NCBI GenBank assembly: GCA_003508835.1
Contig: PUFA01000003.1
Coordinates: 14,981,501-15,045,500 of the forward strand
Direction of reading: 5' to 3'
Length of the DNA stretch: 64,000 nucleotides
Source of the DNA: Eonycteris spelaea
Lineage: Eukaryota; Chordata; Mammalia; Chiroptera; Pteropodidae
Shown: in pieces, positions 11,925 to 23,149 of the stretch
Layout: every line of letters begins with the position of its first letter
Numbering within the stretch: the stretch's first letter is position 1
Made by a program: the position numbers and the translations under genes
Notes under the pieces: model-generated
What the model was told of the DNA's origin: nothing
Databases searched by the model: none
The model's input: the letters and a program-made list of their open reading frames with translations, nothing else

Positions 11925-11998
11925 TTCTACCTAGTGACAGATCTGGGATTAGAATTCAGTTTCTCTACTTCCAGTCCAAAGATCTTACTTACACTATA
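11925..11998 (-). mobile_element. MIR SINE fragment (antisense)
   Basis: 'cagatctgggattagaattc' followed by 'agtttctctacttccagtcc' and 'aaagatcttacttacacta' is the antisense MIR head, equivalent to 'gctgggattcgaacccagg' and its continuation. Confidence 0.6.
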
Positions 11999-13124
11999 TA
12001 ATCTCAATCAATGCACTTCGATGTTTACATCTCAAGTATTTAGCTCATGCAATTTTGCCAGTTTTTTATGTCTTCCTTTCCTTCTTTGGTTTCTTTGATC
12101 AGTTAGAAATAAAGAATCATAACCTTCACTTAAATAGAAATCACTATTTAACATATTCATCAAACATTTATTTGGTTGATGGCTGAGAGAGTGAGGATTT
12201 GAGAGACACCTCTATCTGAGCCCATTCATGTTGCCTGAGATCTTGTTCATTACGTAGGGCTGGCATTTAAGGTCTTCATTCTGTGGCCAATATCACGGTG
12301 TTCTGGGAACCACATTATACTTGCTGGATCCTAGAAGTACCGCTGCTCATAGCAATAGCCTTTTTCACTTTGTAGGTGGGGCTTAGTAGGGTAGAGCTGT
12401 TTTTTTTTTTCTCTTTGCCTCTGAAATCACCTGATGTTATTTTATATAAGTGCCTACATGCAAAGCTGACGGGCCACAAAAGAAAAATGATCTAGATTAA
12501 AGTACTGAATTGATTATGAGGGAAACAAATAATCTCAAACTATAGCAAATTCTAATTTTCAGAGATTGTATCAAGAATTATACTTCATTTTTTTTTTTTT
12601 TTTTTAAGTACATGCGACTAGACTAGCAGCAGTTATGGTGATTCTGTCACTATTTTAGTAATGGTCAATCTGCATTGTAATTGTTTCTTCTTTTGTCCAA
12701 TGGCAGATAATGACCTATCCTCATGAAAATATGATAAATAAGCCTTTAGAAACAAACAGAAAGGAACATGGTCTAATGAGGAATTCGAATAAGTGATGCT
12801 GAGCTGCTGATTCATACCCAATTCTGTACTTTATGCAGCACATTCTAGAGATCAGATATTTTCGAAATTATATTAAAATTGTGGGAAAAAGGTAATTAGT
12901 TGTCAGCTAGAAATATTTCATGTTTGATTTTTTCACGCCAATTTTGAAATAGGTCTTCCACCCAACTTCCAAATACACATAGTGGAGACTCAGTCTTTCC
13001 CATAGAATTATCATTAAGTCTCCAGGAAAGGAATAACCCTAAGGAATACAACACATGGTTCAATTAAAGAGGTCTGGACTGATAAGAAGGTGGGCATTTA
13101 CAGTTAGATCTACTATCATATCAG
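11999..13124. other. unassigned noncoding sequence
   Basis: No gene or named repeat. An 18-base T-run at about 12588-12605 may be the tail of a decayed minus-strand retroelement, but I see no body or target duplication. Confidence 0.4.
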
Positions 13125-13215
13125 ATAGCTCTTCATTTTATTGTGACAAATAATTTAACTTCTCTATATCAGTTTTCTCACCTATAAAAAGGGAAAATAA
13201 TGCCTGTTTTTTTTT
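13125..13215 (+). mobile_element. MIR SINE core
   Basis: 'tgacaaataatttaacttct' followed by 'ctatatcagttttctcacct' and 'ataaaaagggaaaataatgc' is a decayed but ordered match to the MIR core and the segment after it. Confidence 0.6.
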
Positions 13216-13556
13216 TTGTAGGAAATCTAAGGTGTCAAATATACATTTTCAATGGAATGAATAATTGGAAAATATAATTTCATTTAGCATTTCAGGGTTT
13301 ATCATTATAATGGCCTATATGTTATCGTAATTCACTAGCCAATGTGGACCTGGGGTACTTTGATATACGGTATACTTTTTTTAAGTTTCTATTTTCAGAA
13401 TTGGCTGACAGCTTGGATATATTTGAGTAAAGCAGCTCTTCCTTATGGCCCCAATCATATGGCTCTTGAGCATATAGGGAAGAGTGTGAAAAGAGAGGGT
13501 GAGGAAACATAACATTAAAGATTCAAACTCTTTTCTTGGCTTGAAGTATTGTCTCC
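13216..13556. other. unassigned noncoding sequence
   Basis: No gene or repeat recognised. Confidence 0.4.
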
Positions 13557-13633
13557 AAAAAAAAAAAAAAAAAAAAAGAAAGAAAGAAAGAAAGAAAGAA
13601 AGAAAAAGAGAAAAAGAAAAAAAGAAACAGGGT
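13557..13633. repeat. A-run followed by (GAAA)n
   Basis: A 21-base A-run leads directly into about seven GAAA units and then degenerate GAAAA units. Such tracts usually grow from the poly(A) tail of a retroelement, but the preceding sequence does not match one I know. The apparent lysine-rich and phenylalanine-rich frames across it are simple-repeat artefacts. Confidence 0.9.
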
Positions 13634-14369
13634 CTCTTTCTTGTCTGTTAAGATATTTTCTATGCCCAGACTCTTCCCACCTTCTTCTTCTTCTTTATTA
13701 TTTTTTTTTGCTTTCATTAAGTGTCACTAAAAATTAGATTAAATTTTATTAATCACTCCTAAGGTCTGATTGAGTTTCTATACACAGTGTGAAGCAGGTA
13801 TCTGCCTTTAGAGGAGAGGTTTCCCTCAAATGCTTTCTTTTATTGATTGCTCTATTTCAGATTCTCATGCATTTATGTCACCTGTTAATGTGTATGGACT
13901 CAGAAATGATCGTTGAGGGAATGCACCCTGTTTGGGTGTCAGTAGCTCTAGGAAATAAACCTAGCAAGTAGCATTTGGTTTCTTAGATAATGGTGCCATC
14001 TTCCTGGCAGTGATGGAGACAATGAAATATTCATGAGTTTCTTAAAGGCTTTTGCAAAGAATGTGTGCTGGAATGGAACATTAATGAGCCAGTCTTTTCT
14101 GGTTTCATGCCAGGTAGGGACTGTTAAATGATTAAGGTGTGACAAGCCAGAGTTTACCCAGGAGGAGGTGGAGAGAAGCAGTTCTTCAGCTTTGGAAATG
14201 TTCCCCTGCCATAATGAAATGAACACCCATCTGGTCCAAATTCTCTTACATTCCTTGGAGTTTTCTCTTTAAAAACCTCATGGCACCCAGTGCATTGAAT
14301 TGTTCTGTTAAAAAACTGCTGAAGGAACATTGAACTACTTGAAACATATTTGAAAATCATTCCATTAGC
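13634..14369. other. unassigned noncoding sequence
   Basis: A short CTT/TTC tract and T-run lie at 13683-13710. The rest is unassigned. Minus-strand frames at 13948-14360 overlap one another in different registers and lack support. Confidence 0.4.
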
Positions 14370-14690
14370 CTTTACTGAGTGTGGACAACATTGTGTTAGG
14401 CACCGCAGAGAAAAAGAGGACTTCTGTATCTCAAGGCTTCTACCTTCTTATAGTACATCCAGGTGAATTGGAAAGCTCTGGAAAAAATTACTCTGTGATT
14501 GATCATTAAATTCTGTGGACATTTAAATGCTTACAGGAAAGATACACTGAGAACTGCTGAGTCAAGAAAGTTTTCATGGATGACAGAGGACTTATCTTGG
14601 ACCTTGAAGAAGGTATTAGACTTGCATAAGAAGAGGAGAAAATAAGGATTCATCTTTAGAGGAATAAGAAAATAAACATATAGAGAAAGA
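14370..14690 (-). mobile_element. L2 LINE 3' region (antisense)
   Basis: 'cctttactgagtgtggacaa' then 'cattgtgttaggcaccgcag' is the antisense L2 3' terminus ('tactatgtgccaggcactg' type). 'ttcatggatgacagaggact' with 'cttgaagaagg' continues the antisense L2 order. Ends approximate. Confidence 0.6.
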
Positions 14691-15239
14691 AATGTACAAA
14701 GCATAAAAACAGTGTAAAGTCTGTGATGTCACATCTCAGCAGACATATAGAAAGTAACATTTCTATTTTTCACATGCAAAAAATATATATAAATAAAACG
14801 AACCCATGTCCTGAAACAAACTGAGTTTTTTGGGCAAAGTGTTGGCTCACTACAATGTCCAGACTCTCTGAAAGGTAAGGTGGCTCCCCAGGAGAGACTG
14901 ACTCAGTCTCTTAGCAAAGGAGACAAATTGAACTCCAAGGAGTTTTCATGTGTGTGTGTGTATCTTTCATAGGAGATCATGAAAGCAGACATTTTCACAG
15001 TTTTACATTAAATATGCAAAATCTTATGGTTCTTTCATAAGAGAAAATATTTATGCTGCTTCCTTTGGTCACCCATACATTATCCTCAGAATTGTCAGTC
15101 CGTGGCTTTCTCTGAAAGGCTTGGCTTTGTAGATATTTAATGGCTAAATTTGCTTGTTTATAGTTTTGTTTTCACTTAAATAACTAAGCACCCACTCTGC
15201 ATAAAATGCAGGGTTTTGAAAACACCTCTTTCTCTTTTT
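14691..15239. other. unassigned noncoding sequence
   Basis: Contains a short (TG)5 run at about 14950-14960. No gene or named repeat. Confidence 0.4.
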
Positions 15240-15900
15240 CTCTCTCTTCATTTAGCTTACAATCCAGTTTAGAGAAATACATAAATAAGAATATTTATAA
15301 AGTATCATCCATAATTTTACCAGTGACAGAAATTACAGCTAATAATTTTGTGAATTTTCTTTTAGCTGTTTTACCCTATATGGTGTGTATAAAATATTTA
15401 TTTACTTAATACAGTTGTAATCCTGCCAAATATATAGTTGCTATCCTAATCTTTCCTCTTTGTGTTATGTTAAAAAATGTTTCTTATGTCATTTTCAAAA
15501 TATACTTTATCTTCATATAACAGTATAATTTATTGAAATATCTCTTATTCCTGAATATTTGAATGTTAGTAATTTTTCCTTATTGCAATTAACACTTTAA
15601 TAAACAGCATTCACCATCAATTCATAATTTATTGCTTATTTTATCAGGGTAAATTCCCAGATGTGAAAAGTTTGGATCAAAATATATCAAAATTTTTAGT
15701 GATTTGGGCACATATTGCCAAACTGTTCCCCTAAAAATACCAATTTGTCATCTATTCAATATATGAGAAGACCCATCTATTTCATTAAAGATTCCTTGTC
15801 ATCTTTTAAGATCTTTGCCAATTTAATAGGTAAAAATAATGCTATTGTTTTTACATGCATTATTTATAAAGTTGAACTTTTTCTCTTTCATTTAATAGAT
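15240..15900 (-). mobile_element. old LINE-1 (L1M-type) 3' region, antisense
   Basis: Phrases match the antisense 3' untranslated region and tail-proximal part of old mammalian L1s in order: 'ttgcaattaacactttaata', 'cagggtaaattcccagatgt', 'gcacatattgccaaactgtt', and 'gatctttgccaatttaatag'. No reading frame survives. A (TG)n tract follows directly. Confidence 0.75.

Positions 15901-15904
<4 letters not shown>

Positions 15905-15951
<47 letters not shown>
15905..15951. repeat. (TG)n microsatellite
   Basis: About 23 uninterrupted TG units abutting the end of the antisense L1 fragment. A pure tract of this length is likely to vary between individuals. Confidence 0.97.
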
Positions 15952-17389
15952 TTTCATCATGACTTTGTCCACTTTTCTATTTCTGTGATTAGGTTGTGGT
16001 AACTACTAACAGCAATTACTATTTTAAGGTCCCCATAAAACTTCTAATAATGATAAATTTGGTCTGGAGATTAAATAAGTATTATAGCCAGGACTTGTTT
16101 AGGGTAAGAGCCTATGGAAAGAGTCTAGGGTAAGAGCATCATTCACCATGGGTATAATTTTACTCCTTTATTATTTTTCCTCTCTTCCTCATGAAGTGGA
16201 GTCCATTTTTTTGGCTAACCTATAAAAATCTTATTTTCCTCTGTTTTCCCTTATCATTCACAGCTTTAAAAAAAGAGTCTTTTTTCAAGCAAAAGAAAGG
16301 AGGGCTCTGACCTCACAATACCTTGTACATTTTTAAAAAAATAAAAATAAAACCTGATTTGTAGAGCTGGGAAAAAAAGAATCTCATTCTAGAATTGACT
16401 GAATAATTCATTATTATGTAGCAAAGAAAAATAATAATGTTTTCAATGTTAAAAGAGTTTATATCTAGACTCATAAATAAAATCACTGATGATGGACCCA
16501 ACCTAACAGCATTGTTATTATCTAAATATCTCATTATACAAAAGTTACCCATTGTCAGTGAAATAATGTCTGAGGCCCTAGAGAACAAGACTATTTGGCA
16601 CATAACTCTAAATGAGTTTCCTCTGTCCTAGGGTAACAAAAATCAGCCTTGGTTTTAGCTAGTGTGGAGGGAGCCACAGTTTACAGAGGTATGGATAGAA
16701 AAATCCCGCCTTGTCACTACTTCAAAATGTTCACTTTCATTGGGAATGTCAGAGAAAATACACAAATGAAAATGTAATTACATTCATTAAAAAAAAAAAA
16801 GTACGTATAGAAAGAAAAAAAAAAAACTGTACCTTCAGTATAACCAAATCAGCTCTAAAGGAGTCAGTTCTGGAATCCAAATAAAGAAGAATACGCTAGT
16901 GATAGTCACTTTGCTTGTGGGTTACGCAGTAACTCTTTATAAGCCAGTTTTGTCAGTAAGGCAGGTACAAGGCCAGAATTTTGTGGTCAACCTTCTAATG
17001 AGGTAATGAGGTACTTGTACCTTTTGTAAAGCAGTGGAGGAGAGCTTGCCTGCAGTTGTAATCAGTAGTTTTCTTGATCTTTGGCACATAGCTCTTGTAT
17101 CCTCCTAAGTTTAAAATGAGGTTGTTCTTGACCCTAAAATTGCTTTTTTAAATCTTCTTGTCCTTATTCCATTCTGTACCCGCTCCCTCTGCATTCCTGG
17201 CTTTTACCCAGATTCTCATTTCTGTACTTGGGGTTCACCCTTGCTTGACTTGTACTTTTATACCCTACTGTTGTTCAGTTTAGTCAGCTTAATCAGTCAT
17301 CTGTTTCCTATTCACAAACTGGAATTCTGGTTGCTCATACCATCTGTATTCATAAATAGCTCAGCTTTCTCTTTAAAATATCTCTGAAT
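15952..17389. other. unassigned noncoding sequence
   Basis: No gene or named repeat. Two A-runs lie at 16789-16800 and 16815-16826. Frames on opposite strands at 16313-16631 overlap and are not supported. Confidence 0.4.
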
Positions 17390-17935
17390 CTGATTATTTC
17401 ACAGCACTTTCGCTGTTTCCACTGTCATCTAAGCCACTATCATTGCTTCTCTGGTTTGTTTCAAATAGTCTCCAAAATGGTCCCTCTGTTTCATTCTTGC
17501 TTCTTGTGAAAGATTTTTACTTTCCTGACCTTATTTTCTATTAACTGTCATCATTCTACTCCAGTCACAGTGGCCTCCTTAATAGTCCTCAAACTTACTA
17601 GCATGACTTCTGTATTAGGGTCTTCAAAATTGCTGTTCCCTCTGCCTGAGTTCTCTCCCAGAAAACCTCACCATTTTTTCATATTCCTTAGATACTTTAT
17701 CAGGGACTTTTTCTCTGACCTTCCCTGCATCATCTTTCATTGTAACACTTCTCATCTTTGAACAGAGCGTGTGTTTGTCTCTTTTAGAATGCCAGCTCCC
17801 TGAGGGTAAAGATTTTTATCTTTTTTAAACTTGCGCTACTTAGTCTCCCAGTGCTTCAAACAGTGCCTAGCACAGAATGGCCCTATCAGTGGTGAATGAA
17901 GGAAGGATGACTATTCATTCAAATGAATGTATAGT
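17390..17935 (+). mobile_element. L2 LINE 3' region
   Basis: A long ordered L2 match: 'attctactccagtcacagtg' then 'gcctcctta', 'gctgttccctctgcctgagt', 'ctctgaccttccctgcatca', 'agaatgccagctccctgagg', 'cagtgcctagcacagaatgg' and finally 'gaatgaaggaagga', the characteristic GAATGAA-type L2 terminus. It is the best L2 copy in the window. Confidence 0.85.
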
Positions 17936-18404
17936 CTTTCTCTGTCTGTCTTCATTATATTGAAAGTAATACCTCTAGGCCCCTCAAACACTTAAATATT
18001 AAAAGGAAATTTCAATCTTACTCTCAGTCTAGTTGTCCAGGAAAGAAAATAAACATATAAGATAAATTTGCTATGTACAAACACACCAACTTCCCAATAG
18101 GTAAGAGGAGTATTTCTGGATTGATATATTTATTTACTTATATCTCATTGTATTCAACTCCTTGAGGCAACTTAAAAAGATAAGGGAATGAAGTTAGTAG
18201 TGAAGGGAATGAGCAAATGGAAAACGAGATCATGAAAGGATTAAATTAGTACCTATAACTGCAGGCAAAGGTTGCACATCTAGCTTTAATTGTCCCAGTT
18301 GAAGAGCAAAGAGGGAATACATATTAGCTCAATATTCAGTGTCCATGAAGACAAACAAGCTGATGCAAGAAGAACTATTCTTTTTTTTTCCACTTACCCA
18401 ATGC
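17936..18404. other. unassigned noncoding sequence
   Basis: No gene or repeat identified. The T-run at 18379-18390 could belong to the tail of the neighbouring minus-strand L1. Confidence 0.4.
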
Positions 18405-18802
18405 AAGCTTTTTTTTTAATGCAATCTTTTCTAACAGTTACCTTTGTTCTTTTTATTTTTTCATGCAATTCTATAATACGTTACCTGTATATTGCATTGT
18501 GTTTCCCCAAATTCAAGTCTCCTTTAGTCATATATTCGACCCCTTTACCCTCTTCTACCTCCCTCACCCCCTTTCCCTCTGATGACCACCGTACTGTTTT
18601 CTGCCTGTGACTTTTTGTTATTTGTCTTGTTTGTTCATTTGTTGCTTTCAGTTTCATATTCCATAGATGAGTGAAATCTTATGGTTCTTGACTTTTCCTG
18701 TCTGATTCTTTTGCTTAGCATGGGATTCTCAAGATTTATCTGTGTTGACAGATGGCAGAATGTCATCCTTTCTTATGGCTGAGTAGTATTCCATTGTATA
18801 TA
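18405..18802 (-). mobile_element. LINE-1 3' end, bat-like type, antisense
   Basis: The plus strand is the reverse complement of an L1 tail: 'aattctataatacgttacct', 'ctctgatgaccaccgtactg', 'gttgctttcagtttcatatt', 'atcttatggttcttgacttt', and 'tatggctgagtagtattcca' just before the breakpoint near 18802. The wording of the 3' untranslated region is the version I associate with bat L1s. It is 5'-truncated and has no coding capacity. Confidence 0.75.
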
Positions 18803-18984
18803 AGTAGGACTATTCTCGATGATGAGACATGTGACACATCCTGTGTCGATCAGTTTTCTTAACAATATCCCTTTGCTATATCTACTGTCAAAAAGCCTTG
18901 AATAACAAGATGAGATGTCAGGAAGACACTCCGACCTCAGGCAAAATGCCTGGGAATACCAGGCATGTGATTCGCTGGCATTCC

Positions 18985-19140
18985 ATACTTTTTCCTTATC
19001 AAAGCCTTGTACATAGTTTCCCTGTTTTCCTTCAACTGGTATGTTCCATGATGGCTGTTAAGCTAATATATCCCCAGTGGCTGGTACAATATGACAGTAA
19101 CAAAACAAATATTTGACAACAAAAGAGTAAATGAATAAAC
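18985..19140 (+). mobile_element. L2 LINE 3' end
   Basis: 'tatgttccatgatggctgtt' leads into 'atatccccagtggctggtac' and 'aaacaaatatttgacaac', ending in 'agtaaatgaataaa', a decayed L2 terminus. Confidence 0.6.
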
Positions 19141-19574
19141 GAAGAGGTTAAAGTAAAAGGATAAAGACATTGTAGGACCTGGGCTGAGATATTGTGCTTA
19201 TTGGAGCTGGAATGAGTGACCCACGACAGGTCAGCTAGCTATAAGTTTGGGGCAATGATGGGTATATTTACAAGTTACAAAGACTAGGAATATGTTGAAT
19301 AAACAATCACATGGCTTTCTGCACTATAATAGAAGTCTAGCCTGCTGGAGGGAAGCTTGGGTTCTAAAAGTCAGTATATTGATACGGCAGATTTTAATGA
19401 AAGAAAAAAGTTACTAAGCATTATTCTTAAATTCTGTAAGTCTTGGTCACACTAATGTGTTCCAGTTGCTGAGTGCTACCTACTCCCAGAAATAGTTCCT
19501 TTGGGCTTAGGATGGGTATCTGAACCCTAACCCTGACTTTTGCCTTTTGCCTAGCTTAAATTTTTATCACCTTT
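19141..19574. other. unassigned noncoding sequence
   Basis: Nothing recognised. Confidence 0.4.
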
Positions 19575-19710
19575 ATTTATTATTCATTTATTGAGAACCT
19601 ACTTTTTATAGAAAACATTTTCTGCATATTTGGGGTAAAGTGAAAAATAGATCCAAATCCTGCCCTCACATAGTTTCAGTCCATAGAGTAATGAACAAAT
19701 AAAGTTGAAA
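19575..19710 (-). mobile_element. L2 LINE 3' end (antisense)
   Basis: 'tattcatttattgagaacct' starts the antisense L2 terminus, followed by 'aaatcctgccctcacatagt' and 'aatgaacaaataaa', the usual antisense order. Confidence 0.65.
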
Positions 19711-20029
19711 ATTTGAAATTTTGTTGTAGCTTATCGAGTAATTTGGGGGGAAACCCAGTAGCCTTCTAGCCAGTTGCCAATCTACAAGCCTGACTATTCA
19801 GTTTCTACTTCAAGCTGCTAACTTAAACCAGAGTTTACTTGCCTCGGGGTCAGCCTGTCTTGGCAGGCTCCCCAGTATTCACCCTGAGAACCAGCTCTCT
19901 GGCCTGGTGTGTTAGCAGTCTGAGGATCATGTCAGGCATTCAAACTGTGGTCCTGCCTAGTGTCTTTCCTTATCCTCCTGGCCTGATCTCTATTATTGCT
20001 ACTGGAAAGACAGAATAAATCCATAACTG
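19711..20029. other. unassigned noncoding sequence
   Basis: Slightly GC-richer than its surroundings by eye, with no recognisable gene or repeat. Confidence 0.4.
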
Positions 20030-20160
20030 ACAAAATGATTTAATCTCTCTTATCTGCAGTCTGTAAATAGGAATAGTATACCTTCCTCTAAAGGATTCTA
20101 TGACAATCAAAGAAGATGAGATATTATTCTATCATAGTGCCTGGCATAGTGACTCCTGAT
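20030..20160 (+). mobile_element. MIR SINE, core and 3' part
   Basis: 'tttaatctctcttatctgca' followed by 'gtctgtaaataggaatagta' is the MIR core, and 'catagtgcctggcatagtga' matches its 3' segment. Order and spacing agree with the MIR consensus. Confidence 0.75.
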
Positions 20161-22108
20161 TTCTTTCTCAGTTCTTGTGAACATAACTATCCCCAGTAAG
20201 CTCTGCCTGGAGGAAGGAAGCAGAAGCCTTGGAAAACTAAAAAAAAAAGAGTTCACTGAATTTATAAATTGGGGTAATTCTGCTGGAGAGTACCCTTAAG
20301 TAAGTTATTACAGGTGTGATATATTAGTAATATTTGGGACAGAGTGACCTATCTTTTGGGAAACGTAGACAACGATCTAGTTTTCATAAGCACTTTTGCT
20401 TACTCTCTTATATTCATTTCACACTTCAAGATACAGTGACTTAAATTCTATATAGGAATAAATTTACAATAGCTAAGAACCACTATGACTATTAATTGCT
20501 TTGAATTTAAATCCACAGGATACTTGTTAACCTATCTCTGTATAGCACCCATATGAAATATTTAGAAATTAAACATAAAATTACAAGAAAAAAAAAAGCT
20601 TTTCCAGAAAAGAGGAAAAGACCATTTCTCTCATTTTTTCTTTATATGTATTTTTGAATAGTACTGAAGTTTGGGGTGCCATTGTACTATTTAACTGTTG
20701 ATTTGCACTTGAAATCCTCCAAATAGTGTAGTGTGAAGTGGCAATTTAGTTATATTATTATTCAGTCAATCCCCCACACTTGCTATTCCTGAGGCTATGA
20801 GTCTTTATTAAGGTTATAAAATGCTTCAACCTTCATAAAAGGCACAGTGACTTCCCTTGAGGTCCGAAGCATTAATGATGAGGTGAAATGCAAAATCATT
20901 ATCTGAGGGCAGAATCTCTCCTACCATGAAAGCTATTCAAATCATCTGATTGAAAGGCAAACCTATCCAAAAGCTAATAAAGAATCCTCCCTGGCAGTTG
21001 AAATATTGGGCAAATTGCTTTTCAGCCTGTGATAGGATGTTAACTGGGTGGCAGCCAAATGATGCTGCTGGTTCACTATATTCCACCCCTGTATGCTGGG
21101 TAATTGATGGTCTTTGGGTACAGAGGTCAAAAGTTGTTGGTGAGTTTGCAAAGAGAAACTTCACAGTGGAAAAGAGCAAGTAGTGAGTGTTTATTTCTTG
21201 CCATTATTTCAGCACCAGATGCTCTAAGAGGAAAGCCATGCTTCATTCAGAGTTAGTGTCACATTTGCATTCAACTGTTTATGAAAATTTGTAAGTGCAT
21301 CAGTAGAAAATTAACTGCTGACACATGAGAAAATGTCACTTCTGTGAAAAAAGAAGTCTTACCTTCTTCCCTTCTAAGACAAAGCGTTATGCACTTATAT
21401 AGTAATACCCATATATGGTGACAAAGACATGTCTCTAACAAAACAAATCTAGTCTTCATCCTAGATTTGAAACTGTATTAAAAAGAAGCTCAAGTATTTG
21501 ACAGTTAGAAAGTCCATCTTGACCAGTCTTTGCCCTACTACCTTTAAATATATAAATTTACTCATTATTTACATGATGGAGGAAAATATTTGTCTATGAA
21601 TACATGAAAATTCCAATTCCTTACTGTAATTTAGCATATTTATGTGATAGGTGTTCTCGGGCTTCTATTGCATGGCATGATGATTTAATGTATATACTAT
21701 CAGAAAGAAAGGGAATGTCCTAATTAAAAGAGATCTAAAAAATCAAGTTCATGGGATCCCATTTAGTTCATGAGTTCACAGAGGACCACTAATTCATAAA
21801 GGAGGAAATATAGGTCGATAATAATTTTCAATATTACATAAAACTTTCTGGAAATTATATATTTACTGGTTGGTGTGGATATCAGCTGTATTTACTTTCG
21901 TCCAACTCAGGGTACAAGTAACACTGTGTCCTCAGCACTATTCAGAAGCTCTGGTTGGCAGTAAAGTAACTTATAGGAAGTACATAGAATCTGAGTTTTC
22001 TATTTAGGCTATAGTAGTCAATGTAACCCTTAATGACTATGCAGTTCCCGATACTGTTGAAGCATTTTCTCATACAAACTAGGCATTAAAGCATAAGAAA
22101 CAGCACTG
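20161..22108. other. unassigned, mostly unique-looking sequence
   Basis: Nearly 2 kb with no gene or repeat I can name. Bases 20900-21185 stay open in several frames on both strands and have mixed composition. They are flagged as a candidate conserved noncoding element, not as coding. Confidence 0.4.
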
Positions 22109-22215
22109 GTGCTTGCTTTAGCATCACACATATTAAAACTGGAATGATACAAGAAGATTAGCATGGTCCCCTGAGCGAGGATGACAAGCAAATTCATGAA
22201 GCATTACACATTTTT
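22109..22215 (+). pseudogene. U6 snRNA retropseudogene
   Basis: The 107-base span matches U6 snRNA from the first base to the terminal T-run: 'gtgcttgctttagcatcac', 'gaagattagcatgg', 'gaggatgacaagcaaattca' and 'tgaagcattacaca' are recognisable. Functional U6 would have an intact ACAGAGA box; here one G is missing (ACAAGA), offset by a T inserted after 'catgg', and about 15 other bases differ. No TATA or proximal element of a type-3 Pol III promoter is evident upstream. 'aagaaacagcactg' before and 'aagaaagactg' after may be a decayed target duplication. It is a dead L1-mobilised copy. Confidence 0.93.
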
Positions 22216-22504
22216 AAAAGAAAGACTGTTTTTGTACTAGAAGTTGCTAACTTGTAATATGGAATTTTCCTTTCTGTCCTATAAGTCACTTGGACATTGG
22301 TCACATGTAAGAAATTTAAACTTTAATAACTGTGACAGCTACGTTGAAAAATACTTGTACTGAAATTAACTTGTCTTCATTTACTTTTAATTTTTAAATG
22401 TTTATTAAAAGAGACTGTTCTTTTTAGGAGGGTGAGGCAGAGGGTGGGTGATTTATTTTGTGAGTGTAAAATAAATGAACACATATTGGGTGCAAAAAAC
22501 AAAA

Positions 22505-22660
22505 TAGCACCGGACTGAGACTCTGGAGGCCTGGCTTCTGGTAATGACTCAGTCAATGTCTATGACAACTTAAAAATTGCTTTATTTATGTAAGTTTTTA
22601 ATTTCTAGTCATACCAGATAATCCTTAAGGCCTCCTCTAGGTTTTAACTTCAATAACGAA
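22505..22660 (+). mobile_element. MIR (MIR3-like) SINE
   Basis: 'gagactctggaggcctggct' with 'tctggtaatgactcag' matches the MIR head, and 'agataatccttaaggcctcc' followed by 'tctagg' matches the MIR3-type 3' phrase 'gatgatctctaaggtccct'. Confidence 0.6.
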
Positions 22661-23149
22661 GCTACTTTCTTTGCTGCTGAATGTGCTTATCATTTACAAG
22701 AAAGCCATTCAGGAGACCATGACCTTGGAGTTTTTTATGCTGGCACTTCAGACATATTGAAACTAGGAGGTCTGCTTCCTAAAGACTCAGCAATCTTACT
22801 TTTGGGGAATGAGTATTTTTAAGGGAATAAGTGAAGAAATCCTAATAAGGAGACTTTTAGGGAAACTTACCTAGGACCTAATTAGACTATTGTACCCTAT
22901 ATATAGCCTCAAGAATAGAGTTAACCACAGATTGGGAAGGATTTGGGTAATACCTTCCAGCTATTCCCTGTGGGGAATGTTTGAACTCTGGTTTCTCATG
23001 AAAAAGAGAAGTGGAGAGGGTAGCTGAGGAACTAGTTTTGCTTACGTCAGTGTTCTTCAATATTTCCTACCTAATAATAGAGAAAAAAAAAACAAATACT
23101 AAACTACACGTAAACAATACACTCAATGTACCTGAAGATAGAGTATGGC
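22661..23149. other. unassigned noncoding sequence
   Basis: No gene or repeat identified. The last 100 bases become A-rich and may already belong to the L1 that follows. Confidence 0.4.

Noticed and set aside
13557..13633. Lysine-rich or phenylalanine-rich small protein
   Set aside because: Both frames are translations of an A-run and GAAA microsatellite.
22109..22215. Functional U6 snRNA gene
   Set aside because: ACAGAGA box is broken and no type-3 Pol III promoter elements are recognisable upstream.
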